From positions 1 through 46,698 of the IMG/VR virus record IMGVR_UViG_3300033143_003488: a DNA stretch of 46,698 nt; one strand, written 5' to 3'. The stretch comes from a virus. The translations under genes and the position numbers were made by a program. The notes under the pieces were generated by a model. The model saw only the letters and a list, made by a program, of their open reading frames with translations. It was not told the DNA's origin and did no database searches. How positions within the stretch are numbered: the stretch's first letter is position 1; every line of letters starts with the position of its first letter. This document shows positions 22,918 through 31,548 of the stretch, piece after piece.

Positions 22918-24709
22918 CTAATTGTAACTCCCGAATTGATGTCGCTATTACAACTTCCCTTATAGGATATTGCCCAGCAACTTCAATTTCATATTTATTG
23001 TATTTGCTGCTAATTGGGATTCTAAACGGCTCTATACTAAAAACAGACCGCTCATGAATTAAATTCCCATCACCGAATACTCGCATAACATAACTTGTTA
23101 TCGTTGGAACTTCCGGTAAATCATATAAGTCGTGTCCGTTAACCGCTCTGCAATTAACTTCACACCCGTTAATATCACCAATCCCTTCGCCTGAAGCAAT
23201 AACTGCAGCATTCAACCCCTCAAGATAATCTCTTTCAGCTTGAATAGCGTCGAGCTCTTCTTGGGTTATAAGGTCATCAAATGCAGCATTTATTTTTGCA
23301 GCTGACATCGATGTTTTTTTGGGCATCGAGAACGCCTTTGAGCGCCACGTATAATTAAGCCGGCTGCCACCAGCGTTAAATTCTTTTACATTTGTTACTT
23401 GGTTAATTTGGTCATAAATTGCTATATATAATTTATCACCCTCATCATCAACCCAGAGTGCATCGGCTTCAACATTTAAGCCAACAGGACCCTTCTCGTC
23501 AAATATAAATCCATTCTTTGTTGTGCCAAAAAATATTACATACCGGCCATCATATTGAGCAGCAACACTGCCGCTTGGCGTTAACTCACTCCACTCATCA
23601 CGAGTATAATGTTCTTTTGTAATCAGTTTTGCACCACTGTCACCAATATAAAACAAACCATCTGGGCAGGCATATACAACCCCGTCCATCATACTAATCA
23701 AGCTTCTTTTTGAAACGCAAGCCTGACGATGTGGCAGCTTTGTCATTGACATTGAGTCAGGAGAAAGCCCAGATACCGAGTACGGGTTTGATTTTGTCGT
23801 TACAATTAACGTGCTTCCAAACGAAGCAATGCCAACAATATCAACCGGAAATGTAAAAGTGTATTTCTCTGGCCATGCATATGGAACATATGGCTCACAG
23901 AAATAAACTACGTTACCTACAAATCCGGCAAAGATACCATTTGCCATTTCAGTTAAGCCAATAAGGTCTGCTGGTGGGAAATCCCAATCCTCAACCGTTA
24001 TTGTCTCACCAAGGCCGGTGCCTAGAATTAAATCATTATATTGTGGAGTGCTTACGTTTATAGCGACATCAGCAACAAATAAATAATCAGCACCTGTTTG
24101 GCCAACTGCAATGCGGTATATTCTCCATGTTGTAATTGGAACATAATCTCCAGCTGGAGCAGCACTTAACCCAGTTAAATCGACGCTGCCTGTTGTAAAA
24201 TCAGCTGCCACAATATTTGAAACGGGGCTCGGTGCGCTCTCTTCTCCCCATGCATTAACAAACGTATAAATATAAGCTGTATCTGATGGCACTGTGTGCG
24301 TCCCAACCAGTGCAGCAGTCGGTGCTCCGGTTGGTGCCGGCAATCCAGCAATATAAGAATCCTCTGGGAACTCGTCATTACCACCAATATCTATGAGAGT
24401 ATTATTTGTTACTCGATACTCACCTGTTCCAGTGTAATAAAGCTTATCTGTTGCATCATCAGCAAGCTGACTTTTAACGATATCAACGTCCACATTAAAT
24501 TGAAGCCATTGACCGCCCTCAGCCCTATGAATGGTTTGAACTTCTCCACCCAGCGCAAGTTCTTTAGTTTGGGCATTCGTCCTCCACCCTTCAACGGCAC
24601 CAGAAGACAGCTTGCAATTATCAGATACCTGCGCTTGATTTGGAGTCAGGTATCTCGCGTCAATTTTTGGCGCGGCACCTAAAAAACCATGTAAGTTTAT
24701 TCTTGGCAT
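22907..24709 (-). CDS. Tail nozzle / packaged-DNA stabilisation protein (P22 gp10-like)
   Basis: A 600-aa beta-rich protein. It opens 'MPRINLHGFLGAAPKIDARYL', then 'NCKLSSGAVEGWR', typical of short-tail hub proteins where the N-terminus lists 'aq.a.N..l..G.L...'. Middle repeats of 'YIYTFVNAWGEESAPSP', 'YRI', 'GIFAGFVGNVVYFCEPYVPYAWP' and 'VVYACPDGLFYIGDSG' fit a beta-propeller. These patterns match P22 gp10/T7 gp12-like nozzle proteins that close the portal channel. One-base overlap (TAATG) with the upstream fibre gene. The structural class is likely; the exact family is an inference. Confidence 0.75.
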   Translation of the reverse strand: MPRINLHGFLGAAPKIDARYLTPNQAQVSDNCKLSSGAVEGWRTNAQTKELALGGEVQTIHRAEGGQWLQFNVDVDIVKSQLADDATDKLYYTGTGEYRVTNNTLIDIGGNDEFPEDSYIAGLPAPTGAPTAALVGTHTVPSDTAYIYTFVNAWGEESAPSPVSNIVAADFTTGSVDLTGLSAAPAGDYVPITTWRIYRIAVGQTGADYLFVADVAINVSTPQYNDLILGTGLGETITVEDWDFPPADLIGLTEMANGIFAGFVGNVVYFCEPYVPYAWPEKYTFTFPVDIVGIASFGSTLIVTTKSNPYSVSGLSPDSMSMTKLPHRQACVSKRSLISMMDGVVYACPDGLFYIGDSGAKLITKEHYTRDEWSELTPSGSVAAQYDGRYVIFFGTTKNGFIFDEKGPVGLNVEADALWVDDEGDKLYIAIYDQINQVTNVKEFNAGGSRLNYTWRSKAFSMPKKTSMSAAKINAAFDDLITQEELDAIQAERDYLEGLNAAVIASGEGIGDINGCEVNCRAVNGHDLYDLPEVPTITSYVMRVFGDGNLIHERSVFSIEPFRIPISSKYNKYEIEVAGQYPIREVVIATSIRELQLDVS

Positions 24710-26043
24710 TATGAATTTGTAATCACTCCAAAGTAACCATCAGCACCATCGCCACCATCATAAGTGACAACACCATCGCCACCAAGGCCGCCGGATATGT
24801 CAGTCGTTCCGTCATTAGCTGTTAAAACTCTGGATACTAGCAGCACCATGCCACCACCACCACCGCCGCCAGCAGCAGAAAGGACCGGCTCATCTTCGGC
24901 ATCATCGCCACTACAATCAATTATGGCTCCGGTTTGAAAATCAATTTCATCTGCAATAATAACAACAACGCCGCCGCCATTAGCCCCGCTTGTTGGAGAG
25001 CCATCAGTTGATGTACCAGCGCCACCGCCAGAACCACCCTTAATGTAGTTAGTAAAACCATTAGCTAAAATTGACTCTATCTGCCTTGCTGTCATCTCAT
25101 TGCCATTCAAACCAGCACCATTAGTGCCTGTTCTACCGAGACCGCCCTCTACAATATAAGGCCCCCATTCGTTGTCACCGCCATCCCCGCCATCAAGGTT
25201 ATCATCTTGGCCACCACCACCACCCGTGCCACCAAAAGTACCATTATCGCCTTTAGCTCCAACCTGACTGTTAACAGCAACGCCCCCGAGACTACCTCTG
25301 CCAGATAAATCTATTGTCCCAATTATTGTGCATTTTCCGGTACAACGAATAACCAGCATCCCATCAGAAAGTTCTGTGGTGTCTAAAATTATTCCGGAGT
25401 TCAGTGTGTAATCAACAAAATCATACTCACCTGAATCTAATGTCGTATTAACTGCGTGAATTACGGTTCCATCTGAACCGTCACCAATGAACTGCTGCCA
25501 TTCCCTGTATTTGCCAATACCGAGAACTTGCTTTGCTGCGCCCAAGTCATCAACATCAGCAAGATTATTTACCTTAAGCATTATCTCTGCGCCTTCAATG
25601 CCGTCAACTTGGTCTGCATTTAGGTCAACATTTAATGCTGTGTTGTTTATGGCGAGGCCGCCGGATGTGTTTGCTGGCTCATATCCATCAACCAAATCTG
25701 CATTTAAGTCGGCTTTTAAATCTTGGGAACCATCATTCTGAACAAACTGAGTTAATGCTGCAGCAGTATTTCTGTGTGAAATAGAATCTCCGGACAACCA
25801 AGAGCGAGCGACAGTTCCTTCTTCCCCACGGACAACCGTCAATGTATCGATTGCTCTTGATGTTACCCTGCATATTTCAATGTTCCCTGCCGCATCTGTC
25901 AACGTAACCATTTGAATTTCTAATCCTGTTGGAGAAGAAAATTTTGCGCCGTCGCTGGTCTGCAGGAATATGCTGGTGTCGGTATCGTTAATACCAGCAG
26001 CTAATGTTGATACCGCATTATTTATAAAAACGTACTTGCTCAT
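24709..26043 (-). CDS. Tail fibre with Gly-rich adhesin-like C-terminus
   Basis: A 444-aa protein. Residues 1-100 ('MSKYVFINNAVSTLAAGIND', '...EICRVTSRAIDTLTVVRGEEGTVARSW') closely resemble the start of the next fibre gene (26071-27795) and should be the virion anchor. A middle part contains repeats of 'LNADLVDGYEPANTSGG' type. The C-terminal half is extremely Gly-rich (GGTGGGGG, GGSGGGAG, GGGGGGG), with beta strands between, reminiscent of polyglycine-helix receptor-binding tips such as the gp38 adhesins of T-even phages. Receptor binding is inferred. Coupled to the nozzle gene. Confidence 0.75.
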   Translation of the reverse strand: MSKYVFINNAVSTLAAGINDTDTSIFLQTSDGAKFSSPTGLEIQMVTLTDAAGNIEICRVTSRAIDTLTVVRGEEGTVARSWLSGDSISHRNTAAALTQFVQNDGSQDLKADLNADLVDGYEPANTSGGLAINNTALNVDLNADQVDGIEGAEIMLKVNNLADVDDLGAAKQVLGIGKYREWQQFIGDGSDGTVIHAVNTTLDSGEYDFVDYTLNSGIILDTTELSDGMLVIRCTGKCTIIGTIDLSGRGSLGGVAVNSQVGAKGDNGTFGGTGGGGGQDDNLDGGDGGDNEWGPYIVEGGLGRTGTNGAGLNGNEMTARQIESILANGFTNYIKGGSGGGAGTSTDGSPTSGANGGGVVVIIADEIDFQTGAIIDCSGDDAEDEPVLSAAGGGGGGGMVLLVSRVLTANDGTTDISGGLGGDGVVTYDGGDGADGYFGVITNS

Positions 26044-26070
26044 AATTTAATACCTGTCATTACCCAATTT

Positions 26071-27795
26071 TTAAAGAGAGAACCCGAAACGATACGCTTG
26101 TAAATCGTCGCTGGTGGCGTCATGCATCACTATATCCGTTCCGTTTATTGCCGCTATTTCTAATCCAGCAGCTGCAGTGATGGATAAATGCCCACCTATT
26201 TGCTCCCAAACAGACCCATCAAACCTAAAAGTTGTCATTAAGTCATTGTTCGCATCAAAGAAAGCAATATCTGTCGCATTTAAAGCGGTTATTGAAACAT
26301 AAGATGATGCGCCGAGTGTCGGCAGGGCAAGAACGCTACCTGTTAATGTCCAATCTGTTCCATCAAAACTATAAAAACCTAAATCAGAATTGTTGCCATC
26401 AATAAGCGCAACCTCAGTATCAGACATTCCAGCCAAGGCAACGCTATAGTTCGCATTGGTAATTGTTAAACTGTTCCCTATTTGGGACCAAGTTGTACCG
26501 TTAAAGCGATATAATCTCAAGTGGTCATTGCCAGTATCTATATATGCTATATCTGTGTCATTCAGCCTAGCAACTGCTACGTCGCTACCGGTACCGGAAA
26601 TACTTAAAGCCGTGCCTTTTGCCGTCATGCTGGATGTTGCTTTGGTGTATGTTTGTAATGTATTTGTAGCGCTGGCCTTAGCAAGAACAATGTCAGAGGC
26701 AGATACCGCTGGAGCAAGATAAGTTAAAGTAGCTAACGATATATTTTCTACTATGCCAACAGAAAGAGTCTGCCCTAGAGTAAATGAGTCCCCATCAAAA
26801 CTGTATGAATTTAATGAATCATTAGTTCCATCTAAAAAGCAAATCTCTGGCGGCGAAATTAAGTTACCTCTGCTTCCTATGCTGCATAAAGCGACGAAAT
26901 TACCGGTATTGGAAATAGACAATGCTGTGCCAAGCGGGGTTGGCGATGTCCACTTAGGTGTTGTTCCGCCAGCACCAACAGCAGCTGTTACAAACTCTGT
27001 CGTGGCTAATCGTGTAGTGTCATTACCGGCAGTTTGCGTAGGTGCAGTTGGGTTTCCTGTGAATGCTGGGTCTGCTAGTTTTGCAAACAGGTTCGCAAGG
27101 TCACCGCCTAATTCTAGTGAATCAGCAGCAGTTGCAGCGACAGCTAGTGCCCCAATATCTGCCGGAGTGAGAGCTCTTGTTGCAATGGCTGTAACAATTC
27201 CGTCAGTTATAGTGATGTCACTAAATACTGTTGCTCCACTTAATACGCTTGATACCCTATCGAAAGCTGAGTGGGCGTGCCCTGATAAAGCAAAGGCAGT
27301 GGCCACCAGCCCTTGTAATGTATTAGCGTTTAACCCGCTATCATCAACATCAACAGTCAGTAAAGCAGTAAGAATTTCCGCAGCTGTCTGGTCATCTTTG
27401 GCGTTATCTTCTATTGTGCCAAGCTTAGAAAATAACGCATCCGTAAACGCACTCACTTCAGCTTCGTATAAAGTTTTTATTTGTGCTCCGGTTTGTGGGA
27501 ACCCTTCCATTGAACCTTTAGTTAACCTTGCTTCAGCGAATGTCCCTGCAGGCCATATTCTTGCAGCGGTACCATCTTGTGCTCGCTCTATTGTGAGAAC
27601 GTCACCAGCACGTCCTGACACATGGCATACTTCAATATACCCAGCGTAATCCAGTAATGTTATTGCTTGGCGGTCAACACCTGCTGGCGAAGCAAACAGG
27701 GACCCCTCGCCAGTAGGCAAGGTAATTTCTGTGTCGCTCGCAGATATTCCAGCGTTTAATGTGGAAGCTGCATTGTTTGTAAATAAAAAACTCAT
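26071..27795 (-). CDS. Tail fibre with beta-propeller-like C-terminus
   Basis: A 574-aa protein. Its first 100 residues ('MSFLFTNNAASTLNAGISAS', '...YIEVCHVSGRAGDVLTIERAQ') match the anchor of the gene at 24709. A coil and 'ALSGHAHSAFDRVSS' follow, then the phage-fibre motif 'PTAPTQTAGNDTTRLATTEF' near 265. From about 300 there are five to six repeats of roughly 50 residues with 'T.iA.iD..n..l..Y.FdG..W...G..l.i', which read as propeller blades. Likely a receptor-binding or glycan-binding fibre. Together with the 24709 gene it gives two fibres on the same anchor. Confidence 0.78.
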   Translation of the reverse strand: MSFLFTNNAASTLNAGISASDTEITLPTGEGSLFASPAGVDRQAITLLDYAGYIEVCHVSGRAGDVLTIERAQDGTAARIWPAGTFAEARLTKGSMEGFPQTGAQIKTLYEAEVSAFTDALFSKLGTIEDNAKDDQTAAEILTALLTVDVDDSGLNANTLQGLVATAFALSGHAHSAFDRVSSVLSGATVFSDITITDGIVTAIATRALTPADIGALAVAATAADSLELGGDLANLFAKLADPAFTGNPTAPTQTAGNDTTRLATTEFVTAAVGAGGTTPKWTSPTPLGTALSISNTGNFVALCSIGSRGNLISPPEICFLDGTNDSLNSYSFDGDSFTLGQTLSVGIVENISLATLTYLAPAVSASDIVLAKASATNTLQTYTKATSSMTAKGTALSISGTGSDVAVARLNDTDIAYIDTGNDHLRLYRFNGTTWSQIGNSLTITNANYSVALAGMSDTEVALIDGNNSDLGFYSFDGTDWTLTGSVLALPTLGASSYVSITALNATDIAFFDANNDLMTTFRFDGSVWEQIGGHLSITAAAGLEIAAINGTDIVMHDATSDDLQAYRFGFSL

Positions 27796-28238
27796 TATTG
27801 CACCGTAATATTCCAGACACCAACCATGGCGTCAGATGGGTCTTTTGTCGCTAACGTAAATATAACTCGTGACAACATTTCGCCACCAGCTGCGGCATTA
27901 AAAAGACCAGCCTCAATAACAGAGCCAGTCGCTATGGTTGGTAAAAACGTGGCAATATATAATATTGATGCCCCTGTTCTTACCACACTATCTAAAGCAA
28001 CTCGGCCAAGCTCATTTCCCAATCCTGTATCAGCAACATCTGGAGCAGTACCATCGGAACCTAACGCCATAAAGCTTAAATTGTCAGGCGATTCTCCAGC
28101 TAAATATTTAGCAACCCACTCTTTTCCAACATCAACAACGAGGTTTTTTTTCTCGCCCGAATCCTTTAAGTTCATATTCTTGTCGTACAATTTGAACTCA
28201 AATGACCCTGTGACTTTTAGTGCCTCATTAATAATCAC
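27795..28238 (-). CDS. Tail-appendage structural protein
   Basis: A 147-aa protein of a phage family recognisable by 'KNLVVDVGKEWVAKYLAGE', 'FMALGSDGTAP', 'LGNELGRVAL', 'ATFLPTIATGSVIEAGLFN' and 'GEMLSRVIFT'. In other phages such proteins lie among baseplate or fibre genes and form small beta-rich appendage domains. It overlaps its two neighbours by 1 and 4 nt. Precise placement in the virion is unknown. Confidence 0.7.
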   Translation of the reverse strand: MIINEALKVTGSFEFKLYDKNMNLKDSGEKKNLVVDVGKEWVAKYLAGESPDNLSFMALGSDGTAPDVADTGLGNELGRVALDSVVRTGASILYIATFLPTIATGSVIEAGLFNAAAGGEMLSRVIFTLATKDPSDAMVGVWNITVQ

Positions 28239-28534
28239 AAGACAACAACCAGTTGTGGGCTACCGTTCAGTTGCTTACCATTAAGAACGGATGAATTTAA
28301 GCCTCCAATCTGAGGTTGATAAAGCTGAAGTGAAAAACTTTCAGAAAAAGAAAGTGAGTCACCATCGATAATTCTATTTAGATAATCTGGGTCAGCATTC
28401 AGCTCATAAATTTCTTTATGCTCGTAGTTCGGACTATTATCAATTCGAATAGCTGTTGTCTCACCTTCGGATTGTACAGTCTCCTCAACGAACGCGGCCA
28501 TTTGCTTATACGAAACTGTGGCCCGAATAATCAA
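28235..28534 (-). CDS. Small virion-module protein
   Basis: A 99-aa protein between appendage genes, overlapping each by 4 nt. N-terminal helix 'YKQMAAFVEETVQSEGE' and a beta-rich rest ending 'LNGSPQLVVVL'. No family recognised. By position, a minor tail or appendage component. Confidence 0.6.
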   Translation of the reverse strand: MIIRATVSYKQMAAFVEETVQSEGETTAIRIDNSPNYEHKEIYELNADPDYLNRIIDGDSLSFSESFSLQLYQPQIGGLNSSVLNGKQLNGSPQLVVVL

Positions 28535-28890
28535 AAATCTCCCCTTATTCTAAATCGAACTTTATCGTAAACCGTTTGCAATGATACGCCGCCAATATTA
28601 ACTTCAATTTCACCTTCATAGGCTCCGGCTTCAACATCCAACGCATCTGTTGGCCACTGCATAAATATTTCACCATCCAAGCCAGTGTTGACTTTGAAGC
28701 ACTCAATCGTCTGCAAGATTACTGTTGTACCAGTCTTTCTAAATTTAAGAAAAATTGTTGTTGCAGCATCAGATAAATCAATAGGGTCCCAGCTTTCTGG
28801 GTCAGATTTATCGCCAGAATTAGAATCCCTTAATATGATATTTATTTGTGGACCATCATCGCCCTGTGTTAAATAAACTGTTTCGCTCAT
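28531..28890 (-). CDS. BppU-like N-terminal domain protein
   Basis: A 119-aa beta-sandwich. Seen: 'YLTQGDDGPQINIILRDS', 'DPIDLSDAATTIFLKFR', 'TGLDGEIFMQWP', 'AGAYEGEIEVNIGG' and 'RFRIRGDF'. This is the same order as the N-terminal domain of BppU-type baseplate proteins ('G D..p.l...l.d..g.pidLtGa', 'G.v.y.w...dt..aG.Y..e'). It probably links tail parts or forms a collar. Overlaps both neighbours by 4 nt. Confidence 0.7.
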   Translation of the reverse strand: MSETVYLTQGDDGPQINIILRDSNSGDKSDPESWDPIDLSDAATTIFLKFRKTGTTVILQTIECFKVNTGLDGEIFMQWPTDALDVEAGAYEGEIEVNIGGVSLQTVYDKVRFRIRGDF

Positions 28891-29543
28891 GCTAATGGCC
28901 TCATAACAACGCTTTTCTTTGTTCGTGTATGGCTTCTTGATATTTCTACTTTCGCGTCAAGCTTGCCTTTTTCGTATTTATCTTCTTCGTCTTTTGCTGC
29001 AGCTGCGTTATACCAGCTCTGTGCTTTCATATTTAAAAGCCTTGCTCTGGCACCGGCAGTAATCGTTTCCATGAATTTATTATAAATAAATGTTGGCGCT
29101 TCATATGATTCCCTGCTTGGGATTAATGCGGCACCAAGATATAAAGTGTACGGTTCTGTTGGTTTTGCAACGATGTGGACGAAACCATCAGCTGTCATAA
29201 AATAAACTGAAGGGGTTCCATCAATATTTCGCCATCTATGAATCTGTCTGTCAGCATCAAGTTCGTCCTCTGATGTTGCTGTCATTCTTATTTCTTCACC
29301 GCTGGCGTCGAGCATGTATCCCCAAGTAAGTAATGAAGGAATACCTTCAGCCACATCCAATTCATATTTAGCTGTTCCGGCAATAACACTAATTGGGTCA
29401 ACCTCTGCCTTCCATGCGAGCGTCACCTTACAAAAATCAATCATTGTGTTTCTTATTTCTGTTTCAGCAATAATTGGTGGGCAGCCATCAACCTCAGACA
29501 AAACATCATAGAGGTAAGAGTCGTATGTTGTCATGTCGGTCAT
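28887..29543 (-). CDS. Head-tail adaptor-like protein
   Basis: A 218-aa protein. It opens 'MTDMTTYDSYLYDVLSEVDGCPP', then 'IRNTMIDFCKVTLAWK', 'YELDVAEGIPSLLTWG', 'DRQIHRWRNIDGTPSVYFMT' and a C-terminal helix with 'KAQSWYNAAAAKDEEDKYEKG'. These features match small adaptor/tail-tube-A-like proteins found just after capsid genes in podoviruses. It would sit between portal and nozzle. Assignment is by pattern and gene order. Confidence 0.65.
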   Translation of the reverse strand: MTDMTTYDSYLYDVLSEVDGCPPIIAETEIRNTMIDFCKVTLAWKAEVDPISVIAGTAKYELDVAEGIPSLLTWGYMLDASGEEIRMTATSEDELDADRQIHRWRNIDGTPSVYFMTADGFVHIVAKPTEPYTLYLGAALIPSRESYEAPTFIYNKFMETITAGARARLLNMKAQSWYNAAAAKDEEDKYEKGKLDAKVEISRSHTRTKKSVVMRPLA

Positions 29544-30199
29544 TTAACTGGAGTCTCCTTGCTTGGTGATAAAGCAATATCAACCTGAGTTTTTCCGGTT
29601 AATGATTTGTAGAACGACGCTTGTTGTTGCCTTGCTAAGTCTCGACTCTCGGTCGAATCTGTTTCTTTACTGTAAGCAAGGTACATCATCCAATGACGAA
29701 GTGGTCCTTCATAAATATCATCGATTGAAATCGCATCATTATCAACATCAGTTATATCTGCTGGTGATGTGGAAACTTTTGCTTCAACAATTACAGTAGT
29801 TGTGGCGTGGGCTGGGGGGTAGACATAAAATGTATTTGGTGTTTTTTCATCATAAATAAAATTCTTTATGACTGTTTTACCTGTCTCGCTATGCCATGTT
29901 GGGCGATATGAGTTCAGTGTTTTTTCTGGTATAGGCCAAATAGGTTTCCCAGCTGTATTGCCGTCAGCACCCATATTGCGAACAATATCGAGGAGCCTTA
30001 ATGCTGTTGCTGGGATAGATTGTTTTGTGCCGGAAACCAGCGTGATATTTTCTACGGATGAACTAACGTCAGGCCGGATTAACGCGGTCTGACGCTGTGC
30101 CGAATTAAGGAAATCGGTTAACTCGTCTTTTGTCCAAGTGATGAAAGTTGCATCACTTAGTTCTTCTGCTACGTTGTTAACTATCGTTATCGCTTGCAT
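29540..30199 (-). CDS. Head-tail adaptor protein (DUF6682-like)
   Basis: A 219-aa protein. Seen: an N-terminal helix pair ('NNVAEELSDATFITWTKDEL', 'FLNSAQRQTALIRPD'), a conserved 'ALRLLDIVRNMGADG', then 'FYVYPPAHATTTVIVEAKV' and a helix-rich end with 'LRHWMMYLAYSKET'. This is a common podovirus adaptor pattern placed between coat and fibres. It should bind below the portal. Overlaps both neighbours. Confidence 0.7.
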   Translation of the reverse strand: MQAITIVNNVAEELSDATFITWTKDELTDFLNSAQRQTALIRPDVSSSVENITLVSGTKQSIPATALRLLDIVRNMGADGNTAGKPIWPIPEKTLNSYRPTWHSETGKTVIKNFIYDEKTPNTFYVYPPAHATTTVIVEAKVSTSPADITDVDNDAISIDDIYEGPLRHWMMYLAYSKETDSTESRDLARQQQASFYKSLTGKTQVDIALSPSKETPVK

Positions 30200-30506
30200 C
30201 CATTAATTCCTTGAATTGTGCTCGCAGCTCTTTTGCTGTTGAATCCATGGAAAGCTCAGCATTAAAATCTTCCTGAGCTTTAGTTACAATTTGTTGCTTC
30301 GTTGCTTTGCCAAGTTTAAATTCTTTTCCAACTGGATTTTCAGCTGGGGATTTACTGGCTACGGGTGGTTTGTAGTCATACACAGGCGTCATATCTTTGC
30401 GAGCCAATAGTACCGGTGTTGCAATAAACACACGACCAGCTTCATTTTTAACATGCGCTGGCGCTTTACCTTCTTCGTATTTTACATCTTCATCGCGTAA
30501 TCCCAT
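30177..30506 (-). CDS. Small protein downstream of the coat gene
   Basis: A 109-aa protein. The first part is extended ('YEEGKAPAHVKNEAGRVFIA'), with Pro-rich linkers, and the end is a helical segment ('STAKELRAQFKELMDAS'). The layout of a virion-binding segment, linker and small helical end resembles head-decoration or completion proteins, but no family is recognised. It follows the coat terminator, with ribosome site GAGAGGAG and ATG at 30506. Confidence 0.55.
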   Translation of the reverse strand: MGLRDEDVKYEEGKAPAHVKNEAGRVFIATPVLLARKDMTPVYDYKPPVASKSPAENPVGKEFKLGKATKQQIVTKAQEDFNAELSMDSTAKELRAQFKELMDASDNDS

Positions 30507-30529
30507 GGTGCTTCTCCTCTCTTAATTAA

Positions 30530-30558
30530 AATAAAGAACCCCCAGACTGACGGGGATT
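30530..30558 (-). terminator. Terminator after the coat gene
   Basis: On the minus strand, GAATCCCC pairs with GGGG..GGTTC around GTCAGTCT, followed by TTTATTTT. A partial terminator directly after the major capsid gene is common in phages and raises coat mRNA over downstream genes. Confidence 0.6.
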
Positions 30559-30578
30559 CTCTATTTAACTACTCAAGC

Positions 30579-31514
30579 TTATCCGCGTTTAGCGTACAAG
30601 TGAACGAGATAGTTGCCTTCGATTACCTTGTAACCGTAAACATTTAAGCCACGAATCAATTGGCCAAATGAATTTGGGTTAGGCAATGTTTCCATTTTAG
30701 TCATTTGAGCTGCGAAAGTTAAACCAGCTTTGTGACCAGCGACAATGTTATAAACATTATCAGAACCATCAATCGTTACATCGATATTGTTGCTCATGTA
30801 AATCATGAAGCGGTCAATCATACCGACACGACCGTTACGCATAATTGAAGTGCCGTCACCCGCAAGACTTGCGTCTTTTAAGTCAGACTTCTTAATTAAA
30901 CCGCAAGCCCATGCTGGTAATACTAACCAACGACCGGATTCCGGAATATTCTGTTCATCCATTACTGAACCAAGGTCCACAATGTAATCGAGAATATTTG
31001 CTTTAGTTAATGCAACCGGTGCACCAGTGTCACCTAAGTTGTAAGAACTTGATTTACGACCAGCTGCAATACCAGCATTTTGTGCATCGATGTCTGCATA
31101 GATGTTAGCCAGTAAATCAGTGTCAACAGCAATCTTCATCTGTTCACCACCATCGCCAGCCCAGTCATCCATAATATCGATGTCTGCTTGGTACTCATCA
31201 ACATCATCTACTGAGAACGCAAAGTATTTACCTTTGTCGATAGAAAGTTCTACGGCAGGACTTGTTGGTTGTTCGTAGTTTAACGATTGACCAATTTTGT
31301 AGTCGTTGATTGTTAATGTTGGAGTGGTACGGATTTCAACTGTATCACCCATTGCTTTGATTTCGCCTTCGTAATCAGTTGATGCAATCTCACCGAAAAC
31401 TGTTGCGTCGTAGAATTTCTCTACTAATTTGCCACTCCAAATCTGTGGAATGAACTTACCCGAACTAGTCGAGCTTATATCTGTGTAGCCTGTATCACGA
31501 GTTAAACCAGCCAT
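30579..31514 (-). CDS. Major capsid (coat) protein
   Basis: A 311-aa HK97-fold-type coat protein. Seen: 'SGKFIPQIWSGKLVEKFYDA' at the N-terminus, 'MGDTVEIRTTPTLTINDYK', 'YFAFSVDDVDEYQADIDIMD', 'GRWLVLPAWACGLIKKSDL' and a final 'LIRGLNVYGYKVIEGNYLVH'. These are standard positions of the coat family found in P22-like and other podoviruses. The scaffold gene is immediately upstream and a terminator follows. Start: ATG at 31514 after AAGGAG. Confidence 0.9.
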   Translation of the reverse strand: MAGLTRDTGYTDISSTSSGKFIPQIWSGKLVEKFYDATVFGEIASTDYEGEIKAMGDTVEIRTTPTLTINDYKIGQSLNYEQPTSPAVELSIDKGKYFAFSVDDVDEYQADIDIMDDWAGDGGEQMKIAVDTDLLANIYADIDAQNAGIAAGRKSSSYNLGDTGAPVALTKANILDYIVDLGSVMDEQNIPESGRWLVLPAWACGLIKKSDLKDASLAGDGTSIMRNGRVGMIDRFMIYMSNNIDVTIDGSDNVYNIVAGHKAGLTFAAQMTKMETLPNPNSFGQLIRGLNVYGYKVIEGNYLVHLYAKRG

Positions 31515-31548
31515 TTTGAGGCTCCTTATCTATCGCGACATTACTGAC

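Noticed and set aside
26753-27649. 298-aa plus-strand open frame within the fibre gene
   Set aside because: It is the mirror of a Ala/Thr/Ser-rich fibre gene with no ribosome site; the minus frame has clear protein homology patterns.
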